Source: an uncultured Caryophanales bacterium
GTDB taxonomy: Bacteria; Bacillota_I; Bacilli_A; RF39; UBA660
Direction of reading: 5' to 3'
Length of the DNA stretch: 34,233 nt
NCBI GenBank assembly: GCA_948433085.1
Contig: CAOJDP010000010.1
Span: 1-34,233 of the forward strand
Positions within the stretch are counted from its first letter, which is position 1. Every line of letters begins with the position of its first letter. A program made the position numbers and the translations under genes. The notes below the pieces were generated by a model. The model worked only from the letters and a program-made list of their open reading frames with translations. It was not told where the DNA came from and searched no databases. Shown one piece after another: positions 1 to 6,805 of the stretch.

Positions 1-37
1 ACATTTTTTTACTTTTGTGTTTTTTTATTTAATCTCT

Positions 38-211
38 ATGGCTGAGTAGTAACAAGATCATACAAAAACCAAAGACGGTAGGCAATGGTATTTTAAAGTA
101 TATAAAAAAAAATTTGAAGGGAATAACAAACCTTACAAATCAAAACGTTATTTAACAAAGAAAGAAGCACAAGATGCAGAAGCGTTATTTATTCTAAAAA
201 GAGATAATCCT
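38..211 (+). other. Interrupted N-terminal (arm-binding) part of the tyrosine integrase
   Basis: An ATG at 38 is in frame with the integrase below, but its fourth and fifth codons are TAG and TAA (47-52). From 53 to 211 the frame is open and reads like the small N-terminal DNA-binding domain of Tn916-type integrases: a K-D-G-R-Q-W-Y-F-K stretch, several lysines and aromatics, then K-R-Y-L-T-K-K-E-A. There is no ATG, GTG or TTG between the stops and 212, and no Shine-Dalgarno in front of 38. The domain is therefore seen but not obviously translated. Causes could be decay, two indels near the window edge, or an unusual start. Confidence is in the homology of the frame, not its expression. Confidence 0.55.
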
Positions 212-1222
212 ATGCATAAACTATTTCACTTAATTGCAAATGATTATATAAGATATGCTTATAAAACTCTAAAAGAATCAACAGCTTATAGCATCGAAGG
301 TTACTACAATAATCATATAAAAGACTTTTTCTACAATGACTTTATAGATGAAATAAGTGTTAGAATTATAAAAAATTGGCAAGAATATATGTTAAATAAA
401 AAACTAGCAATTAGAACGTTAAATAAAGCGTATACAGTCCTATGTAATATTTTTAATTTTGCAATGAAAGAACATGGAACAACAGTAAATGCTCCAAAAC
501 TTATAGGTCCATTTATAGAAAATAAGGAAAAAATTGTTACAGATGAAGAAAAAATTAGATATATTACAAAAGAACAATTTGAACTTTTTATCAGCGGCGT
601 TGATGATATTCTGTGGAAAACATTTTTCAGTTTTTTATTTTACACGGGAATGCGAAAAGGCGAAGTTCAAGCATTAACATGGAATGACATCAATTTTGAA
701 ACAAGCGAAATTATCGTAAACAAAACCTTATCTGTTAAAACAAATAAAACATCTAAACTGCGAATTAATAATGAAGAACAATTACTACGTTATAAAATAA
801 CATCTACAAAAAATAATCAGAATAGAAAAATAAAAATGAATAAGAATTTATGTGATATCTTATCTCATTACAAAAAAGAAACGATGAATTACTGTGATTT
901 TGCAAATGATTGGTTTATTTTTGGCAACACGAGATTCATATCTCAAACATCCATAGATCGATATAAACATCTTTATTTTCAAAAAGCAAATCTTGAAAAA
1001 GAAGAAATTACAATACACGAATTCAGACATAGCCATGTTTCACTTTTAATAAATGAATACATCAAAAGTAGCAAAGAAAAGAATATGAAAGTTGATACTA
1101 CTAAATTTTTCCTAATGATGTCTAATCGAATGGGGCATACAATTGAAGTAATGCAAAAAACATATATGCATTTATTTCCAACTGTACAAGATGAAATAGT
1201 AGATTTACTTGATAATTTATAA
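212..1222 (+). CDS. Tyrosine recombinase/integrase (element A), 5' end uncertain
   Basis: Site-specific recombinase of the phage/ICE integrase family, which cuts and joins DNA at attachment sites. After a SAM-like core-binding region (about residues 1-105) the catalytic domain shows G-M-R-K-G-E (first Arg), a T-S-T-K beta-hairpin Lys, H-E-F-R-H (HxxR box), M-G-H-T and K-T-Y-M-H with the nucleophilic Tyr near the C terminus. The ATG at 212 is the first start after the upstream in-frame stops, but homology continues upstream to 53, so this model is probably N-terminally short. The gene ends 66 bp before the TGGTGGAGCTG sequence shared with the ssrA 3' end. That is the usual position of an integrase next to its att site, so it likely belongs to an element extending left of the window. 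Function may be lost if the arm-binding domain is not made. Confidence 0.85.
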   Translation: MHKLFHLIANDYIRYAYKTLKESTAYSIEGYYNNHIKDFFYNDFIDEISVRIIKNWQEYMLNKKLAIRTLNKAYTVLCNIFNFAMKEHGTTVNAPKLIGPFIENKEKIVTDEEKIRYITKEQFELFISGVDDILWKTFFSFLFYTGMRKGEVQALTWNDINFETSEIIVNKTLSVKTNKTSKLRINNEEQLLRYKITSTKNNQNRKIKMNKNLCDILSHYKKETMNYCDFANDWFIFGNTRFISQTSIDRYKHLYFQKANLEKEEITIHEFRHSHVSLLINEYIKSSKEKNMKVDTTKFFLMMSNRMGHTIEVMQKTYMHLFPTVQDEIVDLLDNL

Positions 1223-1226
1223 AAAA

Positions 1227-1246
1227 TAGTACCTAAATAGTACCTA
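1227..1246 (+). repeat. Two helically phased TAGTACCTA repeats after the integrase
   Basis: TAGTACCTA occurs at 1227-1235 and 1238-1246, exactly 11 bp apart, between the integrase stop and the putative att site at 1288. Phased short repeats in this position are typical of arm-type sites for tyrosine integrases or excisionases. The role is inferred from position only. Confidence 0.5.
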
Positions 1247-1256
1247 GAAAAAGTAA

Positions 1257-1277
1257 AACCATTGAAAAACAATGGTT
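1257..1277 (+). terminator. Hairpin after the integrase
   Basis: AACCATTG, loop AAAAA, CAATGGTT form a perfect 8-bp stem. The following bases (AATTTCATT) are only weakly U-rich, so it may terminate the integrase transcript or be a structural part of the att region. Confidence 0.45.
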
Positions 1278-1284
1278 AATTTCA

Positions 1285-2760
1285 TTATGGTGGAGCTGTT
1301 GTACCCTCAAGCGAACATAATACCAAATTTCTGTCTGGAAGCTTGATATTATTGGAGTCTTGGGTAGTATAATTTATCACCATTTTATCATCATACAAGT
1401 AAATTTTGTAAATAAATGTATCAATTAGTAATCTTTTATACTTTTTAGTGTTAATATTTCCTTTTTTAAGTTCTGTTAGATAAAATCTTACTTCAGAAGC
1501 AGTTATAGGCATATTATTTGCTTCTTCATATTCTAATTGTGCTTTTAATCCTTTCTGTTGCTCTTGTGCTTTTTCTAATTCAGCTATTAAGAGATTTCTA
1601 ACACTATCACTTGTTGCCTGTCTAACTGCAGTTAATAAACTTTCAATTTCTTTTTGGCACTTCTTTAAAGATTTTTGGATTTTTTGGATTTCTGATAAAT
1701 CCTTATCTTTTTCTATAAATTCTATAACTTTATCAGCTATTATTCTAATATTTTCTTTAGTAAGCATTTTTCTTGTTTCATTAACTACTAATTCCTCAAT
1801 ATATTCTCTATCTACTTTTTCTTTACTACAGGTCTTCAAACTCCCTTTAGAATTAACACATTTATAGTAATGATATTTATGTTTTGCTACTGAACCAGTC
1901 ATTTTAGCACCACATAAACCACAATATAATTTATCTGTTAATAAATAATCACTCTTTCTACTATGTGAAATATGTTTTTGTTCAACTAAATCTTGAACTT
2001 CTTCAAATGTTTTTTTATCTATTATTGCTGGAATTCTCACTGGCATTTCTTCTCCTTTAAACATATATATTCCAATATACTTTGGATTGGTAACAATTCT
2101 TCTAATACTATTTTTATTAAATTCATTTCCTCGAGATGTTTTAATACCGTGCATATTCAAATATCTAACTATTTCTGCCATAGAATTATTTTCATGATAC
2201 ATTTCAAATATCTTTTTTACATGAGGAGCAAGTTCTTCATCAATTATTATCTCTTTATTAGAATTTGACTTATATCCTAATGGCAAAGATAATCCACCTA
2301 TTGATAATCCTTTTTTAGCATTCGTTCTTAATCCATCTCTAATATTTTTTGCTGTATTTTTTGAATAATATTCATTTACACCTCTCATTATATTTCTCAT
2401 TAAAGAAGCAGTTGGGTCATCATCATCACCATTAACATTTTCTGTCGCTGACAAAACATCAACACCATTTTTGCTAAGTATCATTTCGTTCATAACACTT
2501 TCGTAACTATTACGAGCAAATCTTGAAAGATTATAAACTATTACATGACTAAAACCTTTTTTATCACTATCAGATAACATTTGTTGAAATGCTTCTCTAT
2601 TATCATTAGTTCCAGATTTTGCTTTATCCTCATATACCTGAACTACATTTAAATTATTCCTTTTAGCATAACTTTTACATATTTCAACTTGTGTTTCTAT
2701 AGATTGTTCATTTTGACTATGTGAACTATATCTTGCATAAATAACAGAATTTGTTTTCAT
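1285..2760 (-). CDS. Large serine recombinase
   Basis: Serine-type site-specific recombinase, 491 aa, the usual size for phage and Tn4451-type enzymes. The N-terminal resolvase domain (about 5-145) has I-Y-A-R-Y-S-S with the likely catalytic Ser, S-I-E-T-Q, and the Arg-rich Y-N-L-S-R-F-A-R. Next come the recombinase domain (about 155-260), a zinc ribbon (C-G-L-C and C-V-N-S with a further Cys, about 275-310) and a coiled coil (about 365-420). The start overlaps the regulator stop as TAATG (2758-2762), indicating translational coupling. The last codons read T-T-A-P-P and lie on the TGGTGGAGCTG sequence shared with the ssrA 3' end, so the gene may run into the element's own att site. It is probably the integration enzyme of block B. 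Confidence 0.93.
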   Translation of the reverse strand: MKTNSVIYARYSSHSQNEQSIETQVEICKSYAKRNNLNVVQVYEDKAKSGTNDNREAFQQMLSDSDKKGFSHVIVYNLSRFARNSYESVMNEMILSKNGVDVLSATENVNGDDDDPTASLMRNIMRGVNEYYSKNTAKNIRDGLRTNAKKGLSIGGLSLPLGYKSNSNKEIIIDEELAPHVKKIFEMYHENNSMAEIVRYLNMHGIKTSRGNEFNKNSIRRIVTNPKYIGIYMFKGEEMPVRIPAIIDKKTFEEVQDLVEQKHISHSRKSDYLLTDKLYCGLCGAKMTGSVAKHKYHYYKCVNSKGSLKTCSKEKVDREYIEELVVNETRKMLTKENIRIIADKVIEFIEKDKDLSEIQKIQKSLKKCQKEIESLLTAVRQATSDSVRNLLIAELEKAQEQQKGLKAQLEYEEANNMPITASEVRFYLTELKKGNINTKKYKRLLIDTFIYKIYLYDDKMVINYTTQDSNNIKLPDRNLVLCSLEGTTAPP

Positions 2761-3404
2761 TATTTACCACCATTCTTTTTTAATTCATTAGCAATATTCT
2801 TTGAAATCTCCGATATTGTAAAAAGTGATTGATACTCTAAATCTTTAGGCTTTAACATAATTGGCTTTTTATAGTATCCTTTTTTGTTTTGTTCATTAAG
2901 AAATGTATTGCCTGGGTATTGACTTACACGCGCCTTAATATCAACAGAAGAATGTTCAAAAAGCGAATCTAATAACTCTATAAATATAGGTGCAATATTT
3001 GGACTTAATAATTTATTAAGTGTATCAATTGCATTTTTATTATTTTTATTAAGTTCTTCCAGTTTATTTAAAGAATAATCAGAAAACCCTAACATTTTTT
3101 TCATATCATCATATTCAGGCTTATAACTTTTTTTATCAAAATACAGATACTCTAATGACACATTAAAAAATTCTGAATATGCTAGTGCATATCTAAGTGA
3201 TAAACCATATCCATTTTCAATTTTGCTTATAACTTTATCACCGTTAACATTTTCTTCTTCAGGGACAGTACCTTCTCTTTTAGCAATTATATTCCGAAGT
3301 TCAACATACAATTTATCTTGTGTTAATTTGGGTCTTCTATCAGTTCTAAGCTTTGCTAATTTATTACCAATTTCTCTATCAACAATCTCCTTTTTAGAAA
3401 GCAT
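2760..3404 (-). CDS. Helix-turn-helix (Xre-type) regulator, likely repressor of block B
   Basis: A 214-aa protein with an N-terminal Xre-like DNA-binding region: K-L-A-K-L-R-T, L-T-Q-D-K-L, then V-I-S-K-I-E-N-G and the A-Y-S-E-F-F-N-V-S-L-E-Y-L-Y tail usual after HTH_3 domains. An extra loop of about 20 residues sits between the helices. The C-terminal half has no motif I recognise; no LexA/CI protease Ser-Lys pair is evident. AAAGGAG lies 9 nt before the ATG. It is co-transcribed and overlaps with the recombinase and is divergent from the helicase operon, the standard place for an element repressor controlling both directions. The DNA target is unknown. Confidence 0.8.
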   Translation of the reverse strand: MLSKKEIVDREIGNKLAKLRTDRRPKLTQDKLYVELRNIIAKREGTVPEEENVNGDKVISKIENGYGLSLRYALAYSEFFNVSLEYLYFDKKSYKPEYDDMKKMLGFSDYSLNKLEELNKNNKNAIDTLNKLLSPNIAPIFIELLDSLFEHSSVDIKARVSQYPGNTFLNEQNKKGYYKKPIMLKPKDLEYQSLFTISEISKNIANELKKNGGK

Positions 3405-3435
3405 ATAAATATTCTCCTTTCACAAATGTACCCAT

Positions 3436-3464
3436 ATTATACTATTTTTAAAATAAAAAGTAAA
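3436..3464 (-). promoter_or_regulatory. Promoter of the regulator-recombinase operon
   Basis: On the minus strand, -35 TTTACT (3464-3459), a 17-bp spacer and -10 TATAAT (3441-3436) lie about 30 bp before the regulator start. AGTATACT, an 8-bp palindrome at 3481-3488, lies just upstream between the divergent transcripts and is a candidate operator half-site. Confidence 0.6.
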
Positions 3465-3587
3465 CTAAACTTTCAATTTCAGTATACTTATTTTTCTGCT
3501 ATTATAAATTTGTCAACCGATAAAAGGCCTTTATTCGCGACAAAAGGAGTGATACAAAATGATTACTTAGAACTTTGTTTCAGCTAA

Positions 3588-3794
3588 TTGCATGAAAGGA
3601 GATGTACTGAGATAATTAGTGATGAACAAATTAAACAAATAGCTAATAGCATTAAGTATGAAGTTCATCGCTACATTATGGAGCATCGAACAGAATATGA
3701 GAAGTTTTTAGCTGATGAATTAATTGCTAATGATGACCATCCAGAATTTAATAATATTATAGAAAGCGAGGAGAATTTAGATGGCAAAACTTAA
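3588..3794 (+). CDS. Small acidic protein, unknown, start uncertain
   Basis: A short, mostly helical, acidic protein (up to 68 aa) starting the rightward helicase operon of block B. I recognise no family. The start is unclear. A TTG at 3588 has no Shine-Dalgarno. The good site AAAGGAG (3596-3602) has no ATG/GTG/TTG in this frame at proper distance, only ATA (3612) or ATT (3615). A tiny overlapping frame, ATG at 3592 to TAA at 3613-3615, ends exactly there, which would allow translational coupling. The first in-frame ATG (3678) would leave only about 38 residues. The next gene overlaps its 3' end. Confidence 0.55.
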   Translation: MHERRCTEIISDEQIKQIANSIKYEVHRYIMEHRTEYEKFLADELIANDDHPEFNNIIESEENLDGKT

Positions 3795-3987
3795 TATTAC
3801 ACAATCAATATTTAATAAATTAATGGGTGCTGGTAAAACTGAAACTTGTGAAAAGCCAGTAAAACCTACTACACCTAGGGTTAAAATACCCAGTACTAAC
3901 ACTAGTACAAGTATTTATAACGATGTTATGGATACTCTAGAACAACAAACTAAAGGAGGGAATAATAATGGACAGCAACAACAATGA
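3781..3987 (+). CDS. Small Thr/Pro/Gln-rich hypothetical protein
   Basis: A 68-aa protein with a Shine-Dalgarno (GAGGAG, 7 nt before ATG). It overlaps the preceding gene by 14 bp and the helicase gene by 20 bp, so the three form one tight operon. The N terminus is basic and amphipathic, the middle is Pro/Thr-rich and the end is a short Asn/Gln tail. It looks disordered. No family is recognised; its place just before a replication helicase suggests an accessory or loader role, but that is only inference. Confidence 0.6.
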   Translation: MAKLNITQSIFNKLMGAGKTETCEKPVKPTTPRVKIPSTNTSTSIYNDVMDTLEQQTKGGNNNGQQQQ

Positions 3988-5134
3988 TTTTGCTTCTACA
4001 AATACAGATAATGTATTTACAAACTTAAGCGTACCTTATAATGATTTAGAGGTACTTACGACTAGTTCTAAAGAACTAGAGCTAGTCGACTACTATTTCG
4101 ATAGCATATGTTGTCATGATAAGGAGATAGAAACTTTATTATATGAGGTTATTGGTTATTCACTAGCCAAAACCTCTAAATTAAATAAAGCCTTTATATT
4201 TATGGGCAAAGGGCGCAACGGGAAGTCGAAAATATTCAGAATTTTAGAAGCTCTACTTGGAGATAGTCAATGTTCTCATGAGCATTTAGAACAACTTTCA
4301 GGTAGTAAAGCTGGAAGCAAATCGACAGTTAAAACTTTAAATGAGTGTACTGTGAATATTGCTGAAGACCAGAAACAGCCAAAGTATATTAACAATTCGT
4401 TAATTACTAGGTTAATATCGGGAGAACCAATATCGATAAATGATAAGTTGGAAGATTTTACCTTAGTACCTTATGCTACATTGTTATTTTCAGTGAATGA
4501 AGTTATAGATTTCAAAGAAACTGGTATTTTTATAACAGACCGTTTCATTATAATGCCATTTCTTAATACATTTACTGATAAAGATAATAATCGTAATATA
4601 AATATAGGAGAGGAGTTGTGCAAACCTCTAGCATTGCAGATTATAGCAACTAGGGCTGTACAAGCATTCAAAAAAGTGCTTGAGAATGGTAGATTCACTA
4701 TTCCTACTATTGTGGAAGAAGCAACTAGAAACTACTTCATGGAATGTAATAATGTTGCAGAATTTTGTAGCATATTCCCGTTAAAAACTATTATGATTAA
4801 ATCACAACTTTATAATGAATATTGCAACTGGTGTAAGGATAATAATAGAGAAGCTGTTAGCAACTCCATATTTGGCAAAGAAGTTCTAGCTCTAGGGTAT
4901 AGAGCAGAACGATACTCTTTCGGTAATAAGAGGAACACTTACTATGCTAGTCAAGATTTTGATAATTCAGAATGTAAAGTCATATATGACAACTATCTTA
5001 AATATATGTGTTTTACAGAAGAAGCAGACATTGCGTACGACAATGATAAAAAGCTTTATTCCTGTGGTAAGACATTTAACGATTATCTATGTGATTGTTT
5101 TTACAATAGAATTGATATTGAGAATAGCAAATAA
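3968..5134 (+). CDS. SF3 helicase, P4/D5-type primase C-terminal domain without the primase part
   Basis: Replication helicase of the virus/plasmid SF3 (D5_N, DUF5906-like) group, which unwinds DNA at an element's origin. Walker A is G-K-G-R-N-G-K-S at residues 80-87. Walker B is V-N-I-A-E-D near 128. Motif C is L-L-F-S-V-N-E near 177, and D-R-F-I-I-M-P-F follows. The C-terminal region has the winged-helix-like Y-N-E-Y-C-N-W-C-K segment. AAAGGAGGG lies before the ATG. At 388 aa it is much shorter than typical P4-like proteins, and only about 70 residues precede Walker A, so the archaeo-eukaryotic primase domain is absent. A missing 5' part is unlikely because two small genes and a strong ribosome site precede it. 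It supports block B being, or derived from, a replicating or satellite-like element. Confidence 0.88.
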   Translation: MDSNNNDFASTNTDNVFTNLSVPYNDLEVLTTSSKELELVDYYFDSICCHDKEIETLLYEVIGYSLAKTSKLNKAFIFMGKGRNGKSKIFRILEALLGDSQCSHEHLEQLSGSKAGSKSTVKTLNECTVNIAEDQKQPKYINNSLITRLISGEPISINDKLEDFTLVPYATLLFSVNEVIDFKETGIFITDRFIIMPFLNTFTDKDNNRNINIGEELCKPLALQIIATRAVQAFKKVLENGRFTIPTIVEEATRNYFMECNNVAEFCSIFPLKTIMIKSQLYNEYCNWCKDNNREAVSNSIFGKEVLALGYRAERYSFGNKRNTYYASQDFDNSECKVIYDNYLKYMCFTEEADIAYDNDKKLYSCGKTFNDYLCDCFYNRIDIENSK

Positions 5135-5151
5135 CCCTACAATACCTCTGT

Positions 5152-5180
5152 GAGCCTCTAGGAGGCTCTAGGAGGGCTTT
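5152..5180 (+). terminator. Terminator after the helicase gene
   Basis: GAGCCTC, loop TAG, GAGGCTC is a perfect 7-bp stem at 5152-5168. It is followed by a second GGAGGGC and a TTTTATT run. It starts 18 bp after the helicase stop. Confidence 0.75.
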
Positions 5181-5238
5181 TATTATATAAGGCGATAAAA
5201 TTTTTGTAAAAATAGATATACCCCTGTAGCACTTATAG

Positions 5239-5260
5239 AAGCCCTTAGAGGGCTTTTATT
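5239..5260 (+). terminator. Second terminator
   Basis: AAGCCCT, loop TAG, AGGGCTT (7-bp perfect stem) runs into TTTTATT. The arms resemble those of the first terminator, so the pair may be a duplication giving tight insulation of the helicase operon from the region that follows. Confidence 0.75.
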
Positions 5261-5262
5261 AA

Positions 5263-5287
5263 GGAATGGTCCTATGCCACTATGCCA
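5263..5287 (+). repeat. 25-bp direct repeat, copy 1
   Basis: The sequence ends in GTCCTATGCCACTATGCCA and contains an internal direct repeat TATGCCAc/TATGCCA. It matches copy 3 (11214-11238) in 24 of 25 positions and copy 2 (6171-6195) in about 21. It sits just after the second helicase terminator. Confidence 0.85.
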
Positions 5288-5335
5288 AAGGGATAAGTAA
5301 TTTTTTATATAGGTATCCTTAAATATGTTTTTCCA

Positions 5336-5362
5336 TTATTAAAGTACGAAGTACTTTAATAA
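5336..5362. repeat. Perfect 12-bp inverted repeat
   Basis: TTATTAAAGTAC, loop GAA, GTACTTTAATAA. There is no U-tract beyond the stem, so it is more likely a protein-binding or origin structure than a terminator. Confidence 0.7.
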
Positions 5363-5577
5363 GTGTATCAATTAGAGATACATTTCACAAAAAAACGCAC
5401 TGCGTTAGTAAATGATTAAATGTTTAAACTAAACGGGATACTTATGTCATTAACCATAATTAAATTAACATCTAAAAATTATACTAACACAATGCGTTAT
5501 ATCTAAATATATACTTTTGCTAACAAAATAAATAATTTTCTCCTATCCCGTTATTCCTCTATTTTTAACTATAAGAA

Positions 5578-5601
5578 AACTATAGGTATTTCACTATAGT
5601 T
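5578..5601. repeat. 8-bp inverted repeat
   Basis: AACTATAG, loop GTATTTCA, CTATAGTT. It is preceded by another AACTATA, so three related half-sites lie close together. Confidence 0.55.
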
Positions 5602-5759
5602 GTTCTTACAAATTTTTTAATTTTTTTCTTTCTTGTTCCATTTCTAATCTTATTCTGTTTTAATATTATTATTCATTTTATCATTACTTTTTAATTTTAT
5701 TTTTCATTCTTTTTTATCATATCTTTTAGTATCATTTGTTTTTTAATTATTATTTAAAT

Positions 5760-6050
5760 TACTTATTGCGTAGTCACGAGAAATTTTAGCCCACAATACT
5801 ATAAATTTTTCTTTTAGATTTTAATATCTACATTATTGAATAACTACGACTAGATAAATTAACGGTCTGAGTTCCATTGTGTCGCCACAAGTGTTCAGTA
5901 TGACGGTTAAGGTAGACTTTATTCTTATTCAGATTTGGGCTGATAAGAGAATTACTCCTAAATTGTTCCGTATCTAGCGTGAGCAAGTTTTTTAAGTATT
6001 ACAATGAAGTAATAACTGGACATTATCTCTACTTGGGTCCTTTTTTAAAA
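5760..6050. ncRNA. Possible structured non-coding RNA (weak)
   Basis: This stretch has no open frame of note, yet is less A/T-extreme than its flanks. It contains a local hairpin with TTGTG, loop TCGC, CACAA inside a CTGA/TCAG closing stem near 5867-5900. On the plus strand it ends with GGAC...GTCC followed by TTTTTT near 6025-6048, a weak terminator. Large RNAs of phage-like elements (for example the GOLLD or ROOL classes) occur in such gaps, but I cannot match any known consensus by eye. Confidence 0.2.
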
Positions 6051-6170
6051 TGTAGAATTAGGTATTCTTGAACTTACCATAATAATATATACGAACTTAA
6101 TAACTCAGTATAGTTCTTAACCTTATATTTCTATACGAAGTACATAGTGTCCCGTTTACTAAAATATATT

Positions 6171-6195
6171 GGAATTTCACTATGCCACTATACCA
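6171..6195 (+). repeat. 25-bp direct repeat, copy 2 (diverged)
   Basis: It reads GGAATTTCAC then TATGCCACTATACCA, same orientation as the other two copies with about four mismatches. It lies 5 bp past the stop codon of the ClpP-like gene. Confidence 0.75.
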
Positions 6196-6199
6196 GATA

Positions 6200-6790
6200 T
6201 TATATTAGGTTTTTGGTTAGTATTTTGTCGCCTAAGCCATATTTTAGTGCTTCTTCTGCATTAAACCATCTATCCTTTAACTGAATGTCGTGTCTAACTT
6301 GCTTTATGGTTTTACCTGTATTTTCTGCTAGTAGTTTAATAATGCGCTCATTCAATGTATTAGTATGTTCATAATCAATTTTCAATTCTCCAACTTTTCC
6401 CATATTAAATGATGAAACTTCATGTATCATAACTTCACTATTAGGTGTTATGTATCGTTTGCCTTTAGTTCCACCACTAAGAAGCACAGCAGCCATTGAA
6501 GCACAACGACCTATACATATTGTCTTAACATCACTTTTAACCATTTGCATAGCATCATAAATAGCCATTCCTGCTGATACTGCTCCACCTGGGGAATTGA
6601 TATAGAATATTATATCCTTTTTACTTTTAATAGTATCTAGTTTTAACAACTGGTCGACTATATTCTCTGCAACTTCTGCATCAATGGTTTTATTCAAACG
6701 AATTATACGATTATCAAATAAATTAACATTTGAGGGAGTTTTAGGCTTAGTATCTTTCTTGGTTTTTCTTTTTGTTTTAGTATTACTCAT
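6200..6790 (-). CDS. ClpP-like serine protease of a mobile element
   Basis: Peptidase S14 fold. Its catalytic Ser lies in G-R-C-A-S-M-A-A, the His in M-I-H-E, and an Asp in L-K-D-R-W-F-N-A-E-E-A, so the triad looks complete. F-Y-I-N-S-P-G-G and Y-G-L-G-D are family hallmarks. The first ~25 residues are unusually Lys/Thr-rich. I prefer the second ATG (6790), 10 nt after AGGAAGG; the ATG at 6799 is only 2 nt from it. No Clp ATPase is nearby, so it would need host ClpX/ClpC or act alone, as phage prohead ClpP-type proteases do. It is last in an operon ssb - MBL - clpP with 6-15 bp gaps. Whether it is a capsid, regulatory or tagged-protein protease is unknown. Confidence 0.9.
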   Translation of the reverse strand: MSNTKTKRKTKKDTKPKTPSNVNLFDNRIIRLNKTIDAEVAENIVDQLLKLDTIKSKKDIIFYINSPGGAVSAGMAIYDAMQMVKSDVKTICIGRCASMAAVLLSGGTKGKRYITPNSEVMIHEVSSFNMGKVGELKIDYEHTNTLNERIIKLLAENTGKTIKQVRHDIQLKDRWFNAEEALKYGLGDKILTKNLI

Positions 6791-6805
6791 ATTCTTCATT
6801 CCTTC

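Larger units (their letters stand above)
5288..6170. other. Gene-free, structure-rich region (possible origin)
   Basis: About 880 bp without a convincing gene, bounded by copies 1 and 2 of the 25-bp repeat. It contains two strong hairpins (5336-5362 and 5578-5601), a TGTATC/GATACA inverted repeat near 5365, and AAACGGGAYA-type sites at 5431-5440 (+), 5544-5553 (-) and 6148-6157 (-). A T-rich tract runs about 5600-5760. From about 5760 to 6050 composition is more balanced. Inverted repeats plus repeated short sites next to an SF3 helicase gene suit a replication origin. The balanced part could instead be a structured RNA. Neither is proven. Confidence 0.45.

Noticed and set aside
38-3570. Recoding of TAG as an amino acid in the mobile block (in-frame TAGs at 47 and 3568)
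   Set aside because: The first TAG is followed by TAA, the second is in a 3-codon leader, and the gene at 8441 and secA end with TAG in the expected place.
5600-5760. Poly-Asn/Lys-like frames in the T-rich tract
   Set aside because: They are short, lack ribosome sites and follow from base composition.
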